In this document: piece after piece, positions 9,958-21,974 of the stretch
Position numbering within the stretch: position 1 is the first letter of the stretch
How the letters are laid out: each line of letters begins with the position of its first letter
Assembly (NCBI GenBank): GCA_026008535.1
Contig: BRKX01000009.1
Span: forward strand, 34,485,001 to 34,549,000
Source of the DNA: Perilla frutescens
Lineage: Eukaryota; Streptophyta; Magnoliopsida; Lamiales; Lamiaceae
Direction: 5' to 3'
Length of the DNA: 64,000 nt
Made by a program: the position numbers and the translations under genes
Notes under the pieces: generated by a model
The model's input: only the letters and a program-made list of their open reading frames with translations
What the model was told of the DNA's origin: nothing
The model's database searches: none

Positions 9958-12480
9958 AGATTGTGATATAAAAATTCAGTATTTATAGACATCAAAGGTC
10001 TGTCTTAAGACACATATTTTGAATTTTAAATTTGAAATTACATTGGAATGTGCAGAAAAATATGGTAATTGATTAAAATTTTGAATAAAATTGGTTGATT
10101 AATAATTTATGATAATCAATTACAATTAGTGCAATTCGATTGCACCAAATCAGCTATGGTAATCAATAGTTTAATTTATATATTAAACAACTGAATATAT
10201 TAATACCTTAAATATAAATGTGTATGTTTATAGTATTTATTTATTTGCATGCTATTAATATAAATAATATACAATCAATTACCTAGTATGGAAACACAAA
10301 TATAACTTATGGTATTCAAACATAAAATCCACAAGTCTAAATTGATTTTCATATTTATATTTTATTTGAACCAATATCTATTAGACAGAAATTATATGAA
10401 ATACTAAATTTTATATTATGGAGATTGTCAAATCAATCATACACAAATTATGGAAAAATCAATTAGCTAGTGTAGATAGACGTGTATTAACTAATAATAT
10501 AATTATTTTAAATATATTGTCATATTTCTCATATGTTAATTAAATTCACCTTTAGATAGTATATGTGCTTTCTGATAATTATTGATTCCATATCAATCAA
10601 TATATTGACTAATATATAATAGGTTGTATAATTGGTGAAATAATTATTGATTTATAATCTAATTAATATATATATATAGGTATACTAATTTAATAATTCT
10701 TGATTTGGAAGGATGTTTTGGGTGGAAAAAATTATTTTTAATGACTATCTTGTTTTTAAATCAATACAGATATAGATATAGATAAATACTCTCAAAAAAT
10801 TCGGAAACTAAAAAATTGACGTTACACAATAATCCCCCCCCCCCCTCCCCCTCCTTCAAGACCCTAAAACTGAATTAATCTCACCCGAGGAAAAAATATC
10901 ACATAAAAAAATGGGAGTGTTGCATTAATTTCGAATCAAAATATTGAGTTATTATTGCAATGTTTTGAAAATCGTAACTAAATTACAAATTCATTCTTAT
11001 GAATTTTTAGGCAATGAACCCATATATTTATGGTATGTAGCTCAGAGTTGACGAAAAATAATAGTCTATCAAATAAAAAATAATAAAAATAGAAGAAAAA
11101 AAACGGTGAATATTGGGAACACATGTATATAAGCATGTACTTTCTCAAATCTCCAATTAAATGTTTGCACTTTTCATGTACAAAAATTGAAGTGTCTAAG
11201 CTCTCATTTTAATATTTCTAAAACTAATATTTATAAATAAAAGTTCAAGAGCCAATTTATGTAAGAATAGAAGAAAATTAAAAATTATGGATCAAATTTG
11301 CGTTTTGGCAAGAGTAGTTGAAGTAGTTGTGATTGATGGTACATATATCTTAACAGATGGTGCCGTTTTAGTGGGCTTAAAACATTGTGCCCAATCTATG
11401 AACTAATTCAAGTAGTGGTCCCCATTTAATTTGTTAGATTGTACACATGTCCAATGCCACAACGTCAAGAATATTCTATTCAATATTTATAATTGCTTCG
11501 TTCTTCATCTTTAATCTTCTTCACTTGTTTATATAGAATATTGACATTTTTTTGATAAAAAAAAATTTAAATAATGTGACTTCTCAAGTATTTAGTTACC
11601 AATCAATAATGGTGAGTCTATGTGTATGTTGGGTATGGATTCATGTTATTGGTGACTGTTATACTTGAAGGGACTCGATGCTAATATAGAATGAATTTAA
11701 TAATTGAATGATGATAGAAAAAATAAGTGAAATAAATATTAAAAAATTATATGATTAACATCCATGATTAAATATTAAGATATGAAACCGACATTCATTA
11801 GTTGATTTCATTACAACATGAAAGTTAAATTCTCATGTAAATTGGACTTACATAAAACTTATATCAGATGATAAAGGGAAAAATATCACTTATACTGTTA
11901 AAAAGTATGGCTTCTAATATTTAAAAATATCACTATTATTTTATTGGGAAGTATTGTTAAAAATTTTAAAAAAATAAGAAAAGAAAAGAAAACGAAGGCA
12001 GTAAATCACTGATCATCAGTAAAATAGTTCGTTACTACGACACTCAATTTGAAGTAGTTCATTACTAGGACACTCAATTTTTCCACAATAAGGCAAAAAT
12101 CATTAAATATTTAATAAATATGGTTTCAAATATAATAGTAAATCTTGAAGGTTAATTTTACTATTTAAAATAAATTTAACCCAATTTATGCATTTTACAT
12201 GGAGTTGGTCTCCATTAGATATAATGTAAATATGCATTAAGTACATCGAGGCACATGCAATACACATGATACTTCTCAATATTAGAAGTGATGATTTTCA
12301 TTATTACATGTGATACTTTTTTCAATCCAAAAAATTATTATGAATCATAAATTCCTCAAAATTTTATATATTATTATAATTGCAAAAAATTATGAAGTTT
12401 TTCTTTCATAAATTTCTCAATTCTTTTGGATGAGTTTTACAAATCATTATTAATTTTGATACAAATATCATATAAGAACC
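9958..12480. other. Long AT-rich intergenic stretch
   Basis: No gene or bounded element is recognisable. There is a C-run at about 10834-10845. A small tandem duplication near 12022-12080 is built on AGTTCRTTACTA and GACACTCAATTT. Confidence 0.5.
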
Positions 12481-12884
12481 ACTATATATATATATATAGG
12501 GAATGGATTAAATGTAAACCAATTCCTAATGTGTAAACTGTAAACAAATCTCTCACCATCCATCTAAAAAAATACACGGTCAAGATTTGGAGAAAAATTC
12601 GGTGGCAGTTTTGTAATTTTCGTAACTTTTTTCAGTCTGTGGGGTATTTTCGTCTGTATGTTGAAAACCAGCTGATATCATGATGACTCGGCATCTAAAT
12701 TTTTTTTAAAAAACTTCAAACGATCATAACTTGCTCTTTTCATCGGATTAACGTAAATAATTTATCAAATTAAAGGTCTTTTAATCCTCTTTCATTTAAG
12801 ATCAGTGAAGCATATGTTTATCTAGAAAAATATCAACGAAAAATTACAAAAGTTTCATTTTTCACGCGTATTCAAGTTCAGAAT

Positions 12885-13215
12885 ACTTCGTTAGCACACG
12901 ACATATGTTTCGTTAGTATATGGCAAATGTTTCATCAGCATCAGTTATATTGCGATGAAGATTTATTAAATCATAATTAGGTATGCTTCGTTAGCATATA
13001 AAAAATGTTTCATTAGCATATGACAAATGCTTCGTTAGCATATATCAAATATTTCATTAGCATCGATTATATTACTGTAAATGTTTATTGCATCTCAATT
13101 AATATATGATTCACTAACATCAATTATATTTCTATAAATGTTTATTTAATCCTAATTAGGATGTGTTTCATTAGCATATAATAAATATTTCACTAGTATC
13201 AATTATATTTACAAT
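12885..13215. repeat. Dispersed TTCGTTAGCATAT-like subterminal repeats
   Basis: Variants of TTCRTTAGCATAT occur many times here, often followed by RWCAAATGYTTC. Isolated copies occur near the right arm (19340-19460 and 20025-20075), and inverted forms occur in the related element at 24800-25400. Clusters of short repeats inside element ends commonly bind transposase; that role is inferred. Confidence 0.6.
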
Positions 13216-13710
13216 GAACAATACATTAATGCATTAAGATATTTTTTATATGAGAATGTCAATACATTACTAACGTTAACATTGACATATGCTAACTAAA
13301 ATATTATAATAATGTTAATGTATTATAATTATATCTGGCAATAGAATCATATATGTTTAATATTGCATGCGTATTATCAATGTATAACATCCATCTCAAT
13401 TAAGCATGGTTTGGGAGTCCTTGCTGTGTTAGGGTTTGGTTTCCTTTCTAGGTCTTTTCGTCGCCCTTGGTGGATAGGTTTTTGCTTCTATCTGTCTCTT
13501 CATTTTTGCCCTATCTCTTCCCCTCCCTCGGCCCTTCTCTTTTCCCCCCTTCTCTTTTGCGACTGGACCGAGTTCTAGAGTCGGTGTTTTGTATCACGAT
13601 GTGGCGGCGTGGATATCTTCGGCCGTCTTAAGGTATAGTCTTTTTATTTTCTTGTTTTTGTTTTTGCAGGACTCTCTCAGATTCGAGGGCATTCACAACT
13701 GGCAGTCAGG

Positions 13711-14952
13711 ATGGCTTCCTCTAGTCGACAAAAACATGTGGAGATAGAGGAGGAAGAGGATATAATAATTATCCCAACAGGACAAACATCATTGTTAGAG
13801 GAACCATGTTGTTTGATTGGGAAGGTTTGGACTCCCAAATCTTTTAATGCTTTTGGACTTCTTGAGACCATGAAAAAACTTTGGAACCCGGCAAAAAGCA
13901 TGACTAGCAGGGAAATTGAGTCAAATCTATTCTCGTTTCAGTTTAACAGTAAACGGGACATGGATAAAATGTTATCCATGGAACCATGGCATTTTAACAA
14001 ACAAGTCCTGATTCTTTGCAAGGTTAAATCAGAAGTGCAACCATCGGCCATTATTCTGAATACAATACCCATCTGGATCAGAATTTATGATATCCACTTG
14101 GCGGGCCGCGATAGAGATACTATGAAGCAAATTGGATCAAAATTCGGAGAGTTTATGGAAATTGATGAAGCTACTCTCGGCGGTTTAAGTCGTAGTGTTC
14201 GCATTAAGGTTCGAATAAATCTTGAAGCACCACTTAAAAGACGTATTGAGATTCGCATGGACCAATCATCCCCCGTGTGGCTACCGGCGAAATATGAAAG
14301 ATTATTTTCTTTTTGCTATGAATGTGGAAAATTGGGCCATTTGATGAAGGATTGCGGGTTGGCTGAGGATAGAGACTTTGAGGAGAAACAAGATGAAGAA
14401 TCCCTCCCATTTGGTGACTGGCTTCGAGCATCACCGATGAAACAAGCAAAGGTGGTGATCGATGAAGGCACTTTCCCTAAGAGCCCACACCATAAAGCTC
14501 TCTTTTGTCTAAAGAAGAATACGAATGAATGTTCGGAGAAAGAAAGTAGGGAAAGCTCAAATGGGATAAAAGACTTGGCTTCTATGGCGGATTTGATGAC
14601 AAACATGCAGAAGGTTGAGTTGAACCCGAACTCGAACCCTCCTTTTCCTAAACATCACCCGCAACAATTTATAGCTACTCCACCAATTTCAGTCACTCAA
14701 CCAAAAATCATTTCGAAACCAAGACAATTTCTCTGCCAAAGCTCTTCCACAAACCCAAACCCACCTCCTAACCCTCACTCAGAAAGATCCTATACTAACC
14801 CACCTCAACCCTCAAACACATGCCCACCTCTCATACCGGTAAGCCAACTTGTAGCCCTGATAAAAAAAAGAAACAAACTTAGTTTCCCAACCTACCAATT
14901 CCCCTCAAACCACCCACAACACAAATTCATCCCAAGCTATTTCCCAAAGTGA
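13711..14952 (+). CDS. LINE ORF1 protein (DUF4283-like with CCHC knuckle)
   Basis: An open frame of 413 codons begins MASSSRQKHVEIEEEED. Residues about 25-150 resemble the DUF4283 RNA-binding domain of plant L1 ORF1 proteins (SLLEEPCCLIGKVW, FSFQFNSKRDMDKML, MEPWHFNKQVLIL). A CX2CX4HX4C knuckle reads CYECGKLGHLMKDC near residues 202-215. The C-terminal third is rich in Pro, Asn and Ser and low in complexity. The product would coat LINE RNA during retrotransposition. It is intact although ORF2 is not. It could have lost C-terminal residues, since ORF2 starts about 270 bp later. Confidence 0.85.
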   Translation: MASSSRQKHVEIEEEEDIIIIPTGQTSLLEEPCCLIGKVWTPKSFNAFGLLETMKKLWNPAKSMTSREIESNLFSFQFNSKRDMDKMLSMEPWHFNKQVLILCKVKSEVQPSAIILNTIPIWIRIYDIHLAGRDRDTMKQIGSKFGEFMEIDEATLGGLSRSVRIKVRINLEAPLKRRIEIRMDQSSPVWLPAKYERLFSFCYECGKLGHLMKDCGLAEDRDFEEKQDEESLPFGDWLRASPMKQAKVVIDEGTFPKSPHHKALFCLKKNTNECSEKESRESSNGIKDLASMADLMTNMQKVELNPNSNPPFPKHHPQQFIATPPISVTQPKIISKPRQFLCQSSSTNPNPPPNPHSERSYTNPPQPSNTCPPLIPVSQLVALIKKRNKLSFPTYQFPSNHPQHKFIPSYFPK

Positions 14953-15225
14953 TCATGCTAAGCCCCCCACCTAGTCTTTCATCCTAAAGGCTCCCCTTAT
15001 CAACGTGACAGCCAATGCATGTAGTCATAGAGAGAAAAGTTAGAAACACACAACCCCAAAAACAACTCAATCCAATGGTGAAAAAATTCATTTGGGGAGC
15101 AAGCGCAAAAATAAAGTGTCCCAAGTTTTGTCGGCGGAGATGGAAAATAAGAAACAAAGGCTTGATGAACATGTAACTCTTCAATTCCCAACGGTGGAGG
15201 CTGCAGAGCAGCCCCGCCGATCCCA

Positions 15226-18200
15226 ATAAGAATATTAAGTTGGAATTGTCAAAGGCTTGGGAACCCGAAGACAGTTAGAGCGCTACGAAAGATCCTAATG
15301 TCTGAAAAACCGGATATTGTTTTCCTTATGGAAACAAGGTTGAAAGTAGTTCAGATGAATAAAGTTAATTGTTACAATTTCAAATTTGAGAGGTGCATAC
15401 CAGTTACGTGTGAATGAGTTGGTAGAGCAAGAAAGGGTGGTTTATGTATGATATGGAGGCAAACAATTGAGTTGGATTTGGTCTCTTTTTCAAACCACCA
15501 TATAATCTGCAAGGTCTCAGGTGAAACTTTCGAGAGAGAATGGTACTTATCTGGTATATACGGGTGGCCTGAACATGGCCAGCGCTTTAAAACGTGGGAG
15601 TTGATGTATGAAATTAAACGTAGCTCTACAGAACCTTGGCTGTGCATCAGAGATTTTAATGAGGTTCTTTGGTCTATGGAGAAGATTGGAGAAAATCTAA
15701 AAAGTTGGGTGTGCATAAATATGTTCAGAAACACCCTCATTGATTGTAATCTTCAGGATTTGGGTTTCAACGGCTATCCGTTTACTTGGATGAATGGAAG
15801 AGTAGGTAGTGTGAACATTTAGGAATGATTGGATCGAGCAATTGCTAATGGTGATTGGAGTGCTTATTTCTCCTTCTGCCGAGTGACACATCCCCCGGTA
15901 TAAATCTGATCATTCCCCTGTTTTGATTTGGTGTGCTCTGAAGGATGAAGGAGACCAGAATATGAGTAAAAAACAAAGGCCTTTTCATTTTGAGCACATG
16001 TGGGTGAATCACCCAAATTTTCGTGAGATTCTTAAAGATTGTTGGACTGATTCGAGATGAGGTGGCGAGTTTTTAGAAAAGGTGACTAGGTGTGGTGAAA
16101 ATCTGCTGGCTTGGGACAAACTCGAATTCGGAAATATTCGCCTTAAAGTTCAAAACCTGCAGAAAAAACTCTTAACTATGCAGGCCAAAAGTCAAACTTC
16201 ATCGATTATTATCGAAATTCAAAAGATTGAATAAGAATTAGATAAGATACTTAAATTAGAGGAAATTCTTTAGCATCAGAGGGCTCGTACTCATTGGATT
16301 AAGGAAGGTGATAGAAACACAAGATTTTTCCACCAAAAAGCAACACAGAGGCAGAAGAGAAATTCAATCACAAAAATCAAGAATACTGCTGGAGTTTGGA
16401 TAACAAACAAAGATGATATTGCTAGAATCCTCCGAGATTATTTTATGCAGATCTTTCAGTCAGATGGTGTTGGGAATATTGATGAGGTTGTGAATACCCT
16501 TGACTCTAGAGTCACTACAGAGATGAATGAAAACCTAACTAGGCCTTTCACTGCTGAGGAAATCCACCGAACTGTTCACCAGATGCACCCGACAAAGGCT
16601 CTTGGGCCTGACGGTATGTCTCCTTTATTTTTTCAAAAGTATTGGGATGTTGTTGGGCGTGATGTGATAAAATCTGTTCTTGGCATCTTGAATCATGGTC
16701 TTGATCCTAGGTCTCTTAACCACACACACATTGTCCTTATCCCAAAAGTCAAAACCCATGATCACCCTCAAGATTTTCATCCAATTAGCCTGTGTAATGT
16801 CATTTTCCGTATCATTTCAAAATCCATGGCTAATAGATTAAAATCTATTCTCCCTCTTGTGATTTCTGAGTCTCAAAGTGCTTTCATCCCAGGGCGTTTG
16901 ATTATTGATAATGCTATGACCGCTTTTGAGATCTTTCACTCTACGAAGAAAAAATGAAAGGGTAGAATTGGGTTTATGGCTATGAAGCTCGATATAAGCA
17001 AGGCTTATGATAGGGTGGAGTGGGATTTTTTGAGAGCTATCATGAATAAATTAGGTTTCTGTTCAAAGTGGGTCAATCTTGTTATGCGTTGTGTTAGCTC
17101 GGTCACTTATTCCATCTTGCTTAATGGTGAACCCAAAGCCCCCTTCATCCCTAACAGGGGACTCCGACAAGGAGACCCCTTATCTTCTTATCTCTTTTTA
17201 CTTTGTGCAGAAGCTTTTTCAAACCTACTGTGTAGGGCAGAACTTCAAGGGCAGATCCACGATTTCAAGGTGGCTCGACAAGCACCAGGAATTTCTCACC
17301 TTTTCTTTGCCGATGACACTATCCTCTTTGTTCGTGCTAATCGGAGAGAAGCCGATGTTGTGAAACAAATTATTCAAGAGTATGAAAAGGCTTCTGGGTA
17401 ACGAATAAATCTGAACAAAACTGAATTAACGGTTAGTAGCAATGTTAGTTTATTGCGAAGAAAGAAATTAGGAGAGAGGCTTGGGGTGCAAGATGTTGAT
17501 GAGCATAAAAAGTATTTGGGTTTGCCTATTCTAGTTGGTCGATCAAAAAGAAAAGTTTTTGAAGTAATTTTGGAAAGAGTTCATCGAAAACTCAAAGTTT
17601 GGAAGGAAAAAACTTTGTCGAAAGTAGGGAAGGAGATTCTTATTAAAGCTGTCATTCAAGCCATTCCTTCTTATGCGATGAACTGTTTTCTTCTGCCTTC
17701 AACACTCTGTCAAGATATTGAAAAAGAAATTGCCACCTTCTTCTGGGGAACAAATCAAAATAAACGATCATGTCATTGGGTTAAGTGGGCAAATGTTACA
17801 AAATCAAAAGAAACAAGAGGGCTTGGCTTTCGTGAATTACAAATGTTCAACCTGGCCATGCTTGCAAAACAATTTTGGTTGTTGCTTGAATACCCACAAT
17901 CTGCTACTTTCCGGCTGCTCAAAGTGAAGTACTTCCCCAACGGGTTAATTTTGGAAGTTGGTCAAGGATATCAACCAAGCTTTCTATGGAGAAGTTTGCT
18001 CACCTCGAGAAACCTCATATGTAGTGGTATGGCTTGGAGAGTGGGTAATGGCCACTGAATTCATACTAAAGATGACTGTTGGATTGGGACCTCAAGGCCT
18101 ACAAAACCTTTTGATTTCATAGTTGTTGCCGATCAGCAGGTGGAGATGGTGAGCGACCTTATAAACCATGATCGTGCTCAATGGAAGTTTGAACTCATTC

Positions 18201-19238
18201 AGGGTATTTTCAATAGAGAAGATGCCGATCTTATTTGCTCCACTCATCTTAGTACACGTCTTCCACCAGATCGACGAGTTTGGAGATATTCAAAGAATGA
18301 AAAATTTACAATAAAATCAGCTTACCACCTGGCGGTGTCAAAATTTTCTTCCCTGGACTTATCTCGACCTTCATCAAGCCACCTCAATAAGGAATGGAAA
18401 CAAATGTTTCGTATGAAAGGCCTAGAATTAAACTGTTCTTATGGCAAGCTTGCATTAATGCACTCCCGACAAAGGAAAACCTGATCAAAAGATGCTTTAT
18501 TAATGACCTTATCTGCGATCTCTGTGGAGAGGAAATTGAGTCAGTTGATCACCTCTTTTTGAATTGCCCAGTGGCAAGTAAGGTTTAGCACTGGGGACCG
18601 CTTCGATTGGATACAACAAAAATGGTGTTTTCAAATTTTAAACAGTTCTTCTGGGGAATGTTAAACACTCGACCACCTGACGTGGTTGCTTTGGTCTCAT
18701 GTACAATGTGGGAAATCTGGAAGGGGCGTAACTTATGCATCTTTGAAAGGAAGCCTTTCCAGTTGGAATCTGTTATCAACCGAGCACAGGGTCTGTGGCT
18801 TGAGGTTCTTAATTCCTCGGTGGCACCAAGCGTGACTCTCCCAAAGGATGCCAAGGTATGCGATTGGACCCCCCACCTCTTGGTTCGTTTAAACTTAATA
18901 CAGACGTGGCAATCTCACATAATAACATTGCGGGGCTCGGATTTATGCTGCGGGATCACCAATGCATTTTCTTAATCGGGGGTATGAAAGAAACTAGTGT
19001 AACAGGTAACAACAGTATCATGGAAGGAATCTCCCTAGTTTTTGCTTTATCTGTTCTTCGTGAGTATCACTGGAGGCAAATCCATATCGAGTGTGATAGC
19101 AACAATTTGATTGGTACTATCCAAGGCAGTGTGGTCCCTGATATTTACGGTGATGTTATTGTGGAGGATATCAAACAGTTGCCGGTGGAGATTCGACTGC
19201 TCATAAGATTGCTCGAGGACGACCTTTCATTAGCTTAG
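15226..19238 (+). pseudogene. LINE ORF2: endonuclease, reverse transcriptase and RNase H, disrupted
   Basis: The expected start codon reads ATA before RILSWNCQGLGN, the opening of the APE-type endonuclease, which continues with METRL, the DFNEVLW motif, YPFTWMNGR and SDHSPV. The reverse transcriptase follows: ALGPDGMSPLFFQKYW, FHPISLCNVIFRIISK, SAFIPGRLI, LDISKAYDRVEWDFL, RGLRQGDPLS and the catalytic FADD box. A zinc-finger region (CDLCGEEIESVDHLFLNC) and an RNase H-like tail (FKLNTDVAI, ECDSNN) complete it. At least four stops interrupt it (for example near 15415, 16955, 17399 and 18056). Frame changes are needed near 15900, 18410 and 18870. All domains are in the usual order. Confidence 0.85.
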
Positions 19239-19466
19239 GTCCAGTTTTACCAGGTGTTTGAGTCTTTGTTTTCTTCGACTAGTGTACTCTATTCCTATGA
19301 TTTTATCAATATTACTAGTTTTCACCCTGAAAAAATTAAGCATAATTCATTAGCATCATAATTGGTTATATTGCTATCACATTAATTTTAGAGTTCAACA
19401 ATTAATTTTATTAAATTTTATCATTTGCTCCTATTAGCACTGTCGTACGCTAACAGAAGTATTATG

Positions 19467-19764
19467 TAGAGCTGTCAAAACTGGCCCAGCCCGATGGGCC
19501 AGCCCGACCCAGCCTAATTTTGGGCCGGGTTGGGCCGTAAAAATTTAGGCCCGATTTGATTTCGGGCCGGGCCGGCCCGAGAGAAAAATATAGATTTTAC
19601 ACGTAGGCCCACGGGCGGCCCGACCCGGCCCGAATTTTGGGCCGGGCTGGGCCCATCAATTTCAGGCCCGAAAATGGTTCAGGCCGGGCCGGCCCGACCC
19701 GAAATTTTTTTTGGCCCGTGGGCTTCGGGCAGGGCCGGCCCGGCCCGACAATTTGACAGCCCTA
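19467..19764. mobile_element. GC-rich hAT-type MITE with 8-bp target duplication
   Basis: GTATTATG occurs exactly at 19459-19466 and 19765-19772. The element starts TAGAGCTGTCAAA and ends TTTGACAGCCCTA, an inverted pair. The interior is dominated by GGGCCGGGCCGGCCC-like tracts that can fold on themselves. The 8-bp TSD and the short TAGRGCTGTCAAA tip fit hAT MITEs. Its GC richness stands out sharply. Confidence 0.85.
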
Positions 19765-20310
19765 GTATTATGTAATGCTAAAGAAAAGAAATACACAACG
19801 CTAACACAATCAATAATATTGTGGACTGAAGTCAAATAATGCAACTAACAACCATCAATCAAACAACTATAACTTTGTCCACGATTCATTTTTTTTAAAA
19901 ATTATATTTTGTTGAAAATTATGCTTGACTAGCTTTCCAACCATAAAAAATTTGCATTTAATAATTTCCTAACAAAATCAGTTTTGTATTTAAAGTTAGG
20001 TGTTGTGAATGAAGTGATATTGCTTCGTTAGTATATGATTATGTGTTCATCAGCATATGAATGTATCTTCGTTAGCCCGCGTTCTGAAAGTCCGCTATTT
20101 TTCCTTATGTTTAAATTTAAACCTAGACGCGGAAATTACTAAAATGCCACCGCATTTTTAAAGTTCTTCTTATTTACAATAATGTCACCGTCATTTGACC
20201 AAATCTAGACCATTGGATTTTGAAGAATGTGTTGTGGGAGATCGGTTTACAGTTTACACACTAGGGGTGGTTTACACTAGAATCACCCCCTATATATATA
20301 TATATATATA

Positions 20311-20560
20311 GGATTTGGTTCAAATAGGTACTAGTCTTCGTATGAGAACTAGGAATGGTGCTTATTTACTATGAATTTATAGCTTACTTTATTATATTTT
20401 AGTGCTAATTTTTTTTAAAAATAATTATAGCTTATCTTTTTATATTTTAGTGCTAGTGCTAATAGCACTAAAATACAAAAAATGTAAGCTATAAAATCAT
20501 AGTAAATAAGCACCGTTCCTAGTTCTCACGCGAAGCACAGACCTCATTATAACCCACCCC
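20311..20560. mobile_element. Foldback MITE between a (TA)n and a (GA)n microsatellite
   Basis: The two halves are inverted copies sharing GTGAGAACTAGGAACGGTGC (one mismatch or so) and CTTATTTACTATGA, joined by an AT-rich centre containing TAGTGCTAATAGCACTA. The left end abuts (TA)n at 20291-20310. The right end abuts (GA)n at 20566-20598. It has no coding capacity; the near-perfect hairpin could give small RNAs. Confidence 0.7.

Positions 20561-20565
<5 letters not shown>

Positions 20566-20598
<33 letters not shown>
20566..20598. repeat. (GA)n microsatellite
   Basis: An uninterrupted GA run immediately right of the foldback MITE. Confidence 0.95.
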
Positions 20599-20601
<3 letters not shown>

Positions 20602-20705
20602 GATGAATCATTTGTAAATCACAAAAACTCATGTACACCTTATGCATGGGTCGGCCCATCAGATGGCCCAACCCACTCCGACCCGACCCGACCCCATGAC
20701 TCGGA

Positions 20706-20714
20706 CTATAAATA
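20706..20714 (+). promoter_or_regulatory. TATA box of a transposon-like transcription unit
   Basis: CTATAAATA follows GC-rich ACCCGACCCGACC sequence and precedes a pyrimidine-rich leader of repeated TCTCTCTC and GGTGGTTCGTGTCTC blocks (20720-21040). That order looks like a plant pol II promoter and 5' leader. The long frames on both strands in the leader are low-complexity by-products. Confidence 0.4.
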
Positions 20715-21974
20715 ACATTTCAGCCCCAATTTCTCCATTCCTCCATTTCTCCCCAACTGCAAATCCTAGCCGTCTCATCTTCACTACGATTCTTCACTCA
20801 TTTCTCTAACCATAGACGTTGGTTCGCATCTCTCTCTTTCGGCGTCTCTCTCTTCTGGCATTCGGTGGTTCGTGTCTCTCGCTCCCGATGTCTCTCTCTC
20901 CCAAAGTTCGGTGTTTTGCGTCTCTCTCTGAGATTGGTGTTTCGTATCTCTCTTTCTTGGAGATCGGTGGTTCGTGTCTCTTGCTCCCGGCGTCTCTCTC
21001 TCCCGGCATTCGGTGCGTTTCTCCGGTTCCTCTCTCTCTCTATCTCTTTTGCTTTTGATGTGGTGAATGTTTTTATATCTTGGGTATGTGAAATCATGGA
21101 AAAAGAAGGTAAATTTATGTACCTTATATACCTTATTCTCTTGCCGCACCGAAGTTGCCTATCGGCCTCCTCGCATGATTCCCAAGAACATAATCTATGA
21201 ACTTTGAAGTCTTAAATTGAAGCTTTAATTATATGAAGTGATAATCAGGTAATTTCTGTACTTTTTGTTGAAATATAGTTACTTGATTGATTGTCAGCAT
21301 CGATCTCAAAGATGGGAACATAGATGCATCATTATAATTTTTTTTATGGATGAATTTTTTTTATTCTATAAATATGGATGTACTTTTGCTCTTAATTAAG
21401 TTTTACCTATTTTTGCGAAGCATTTATTGATTGCTTTAGTGATGCTATATCTACGTACGTATAGGAATTATGAACTCAAGAACCTCAGGCCTGCGCGCTG
21501 CAGAATATTGTAAAAAGTCTTATATTCATTCACAGTCATGAGCAAAAGCAAATGAGAGATCACTGCCAACTTATCTGAGGTTTGTTAATTTCTGTAGAAT
21601 ATTTATTTTACTTTTACATTGATTTTTTGTGGATAACTTGAGCATTAATTGATATGTTTTATATTGAGCAGTAACAATTAAATTTCAAATCCTCTATTTT
21701 GCTTGTTTGAATTTTGATTTTTCTGATAAAATCTACAACAGTAAATTACTTGTCTAAGGCATTAGCATTAGATATTATTTGTGTCTCTCTTGATTTGGAT
21801 GGGGTTCTCACTCCCGGTAAACACTTTCATGTATAAATACAACATGTATTGTCTGAACAACAATTATTCAACATATCTGAATGTTGGTTGAAGCTTGGCA
21901 TGAAAAGAAAATTAATCAGATACAGTGTCACTTCTACCTCTAAATTATATTATCCACTCAAAATTGAAATCGGC

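Larger units (their letters stand above)
13408..19333 (+). mobile_element. Near full-length plant L1 LINE with 10-bp target duplication
   Basis: AATTAAGCAT occurs at 13398-13407 and exactly again at 19334-19343, right after a short A tail. Between them lie a GC-richer 5' leader, an intact ORF1 (13711-14952), a broken ORF2 (15226-19238) and a 3' UTR. The flush 5' end indicates a full-length insertion. The many ORF2 lesions show it is now inactive. It interrupts the (TA)n-bounded transposon and so is younger than it. Confidence 0.9.
12499..20290. mobile_element. (TA)n-bounded TIR transposon, split by a LINE and a hAT MITE
   Basis: The left end just inside (TA)n at about 12483-12498 and the right end just inside (TA)n at 20291-20310 are imperfect inverted repeats. 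Both carry GTGTAAACTGTAAAC, then ATCTCYCACMAYMC, then GTCWAGATTTGG. Without its insertions (the LINE at 13408-19333 and the hAT MITE at 19467-19764) the element is about 1.6 kb. Its arms contain many TTCGTTAGCATAT-like repeats. Both ends lie in (TA)n, recalling microsatellite-targeting transposons such as rice Micron. The superfamily is not established, and no transposase is visible. Confidence 0.6.

Noticed and set aside
20784..21200. Overlapping frames of about 100 codons on both strands as genes
   Set aside because: They arise from a CT-rich leader with repeated TCTCTCTC blocks. The translations are Arg/Glu or Ser/Leu repeats with no domain.
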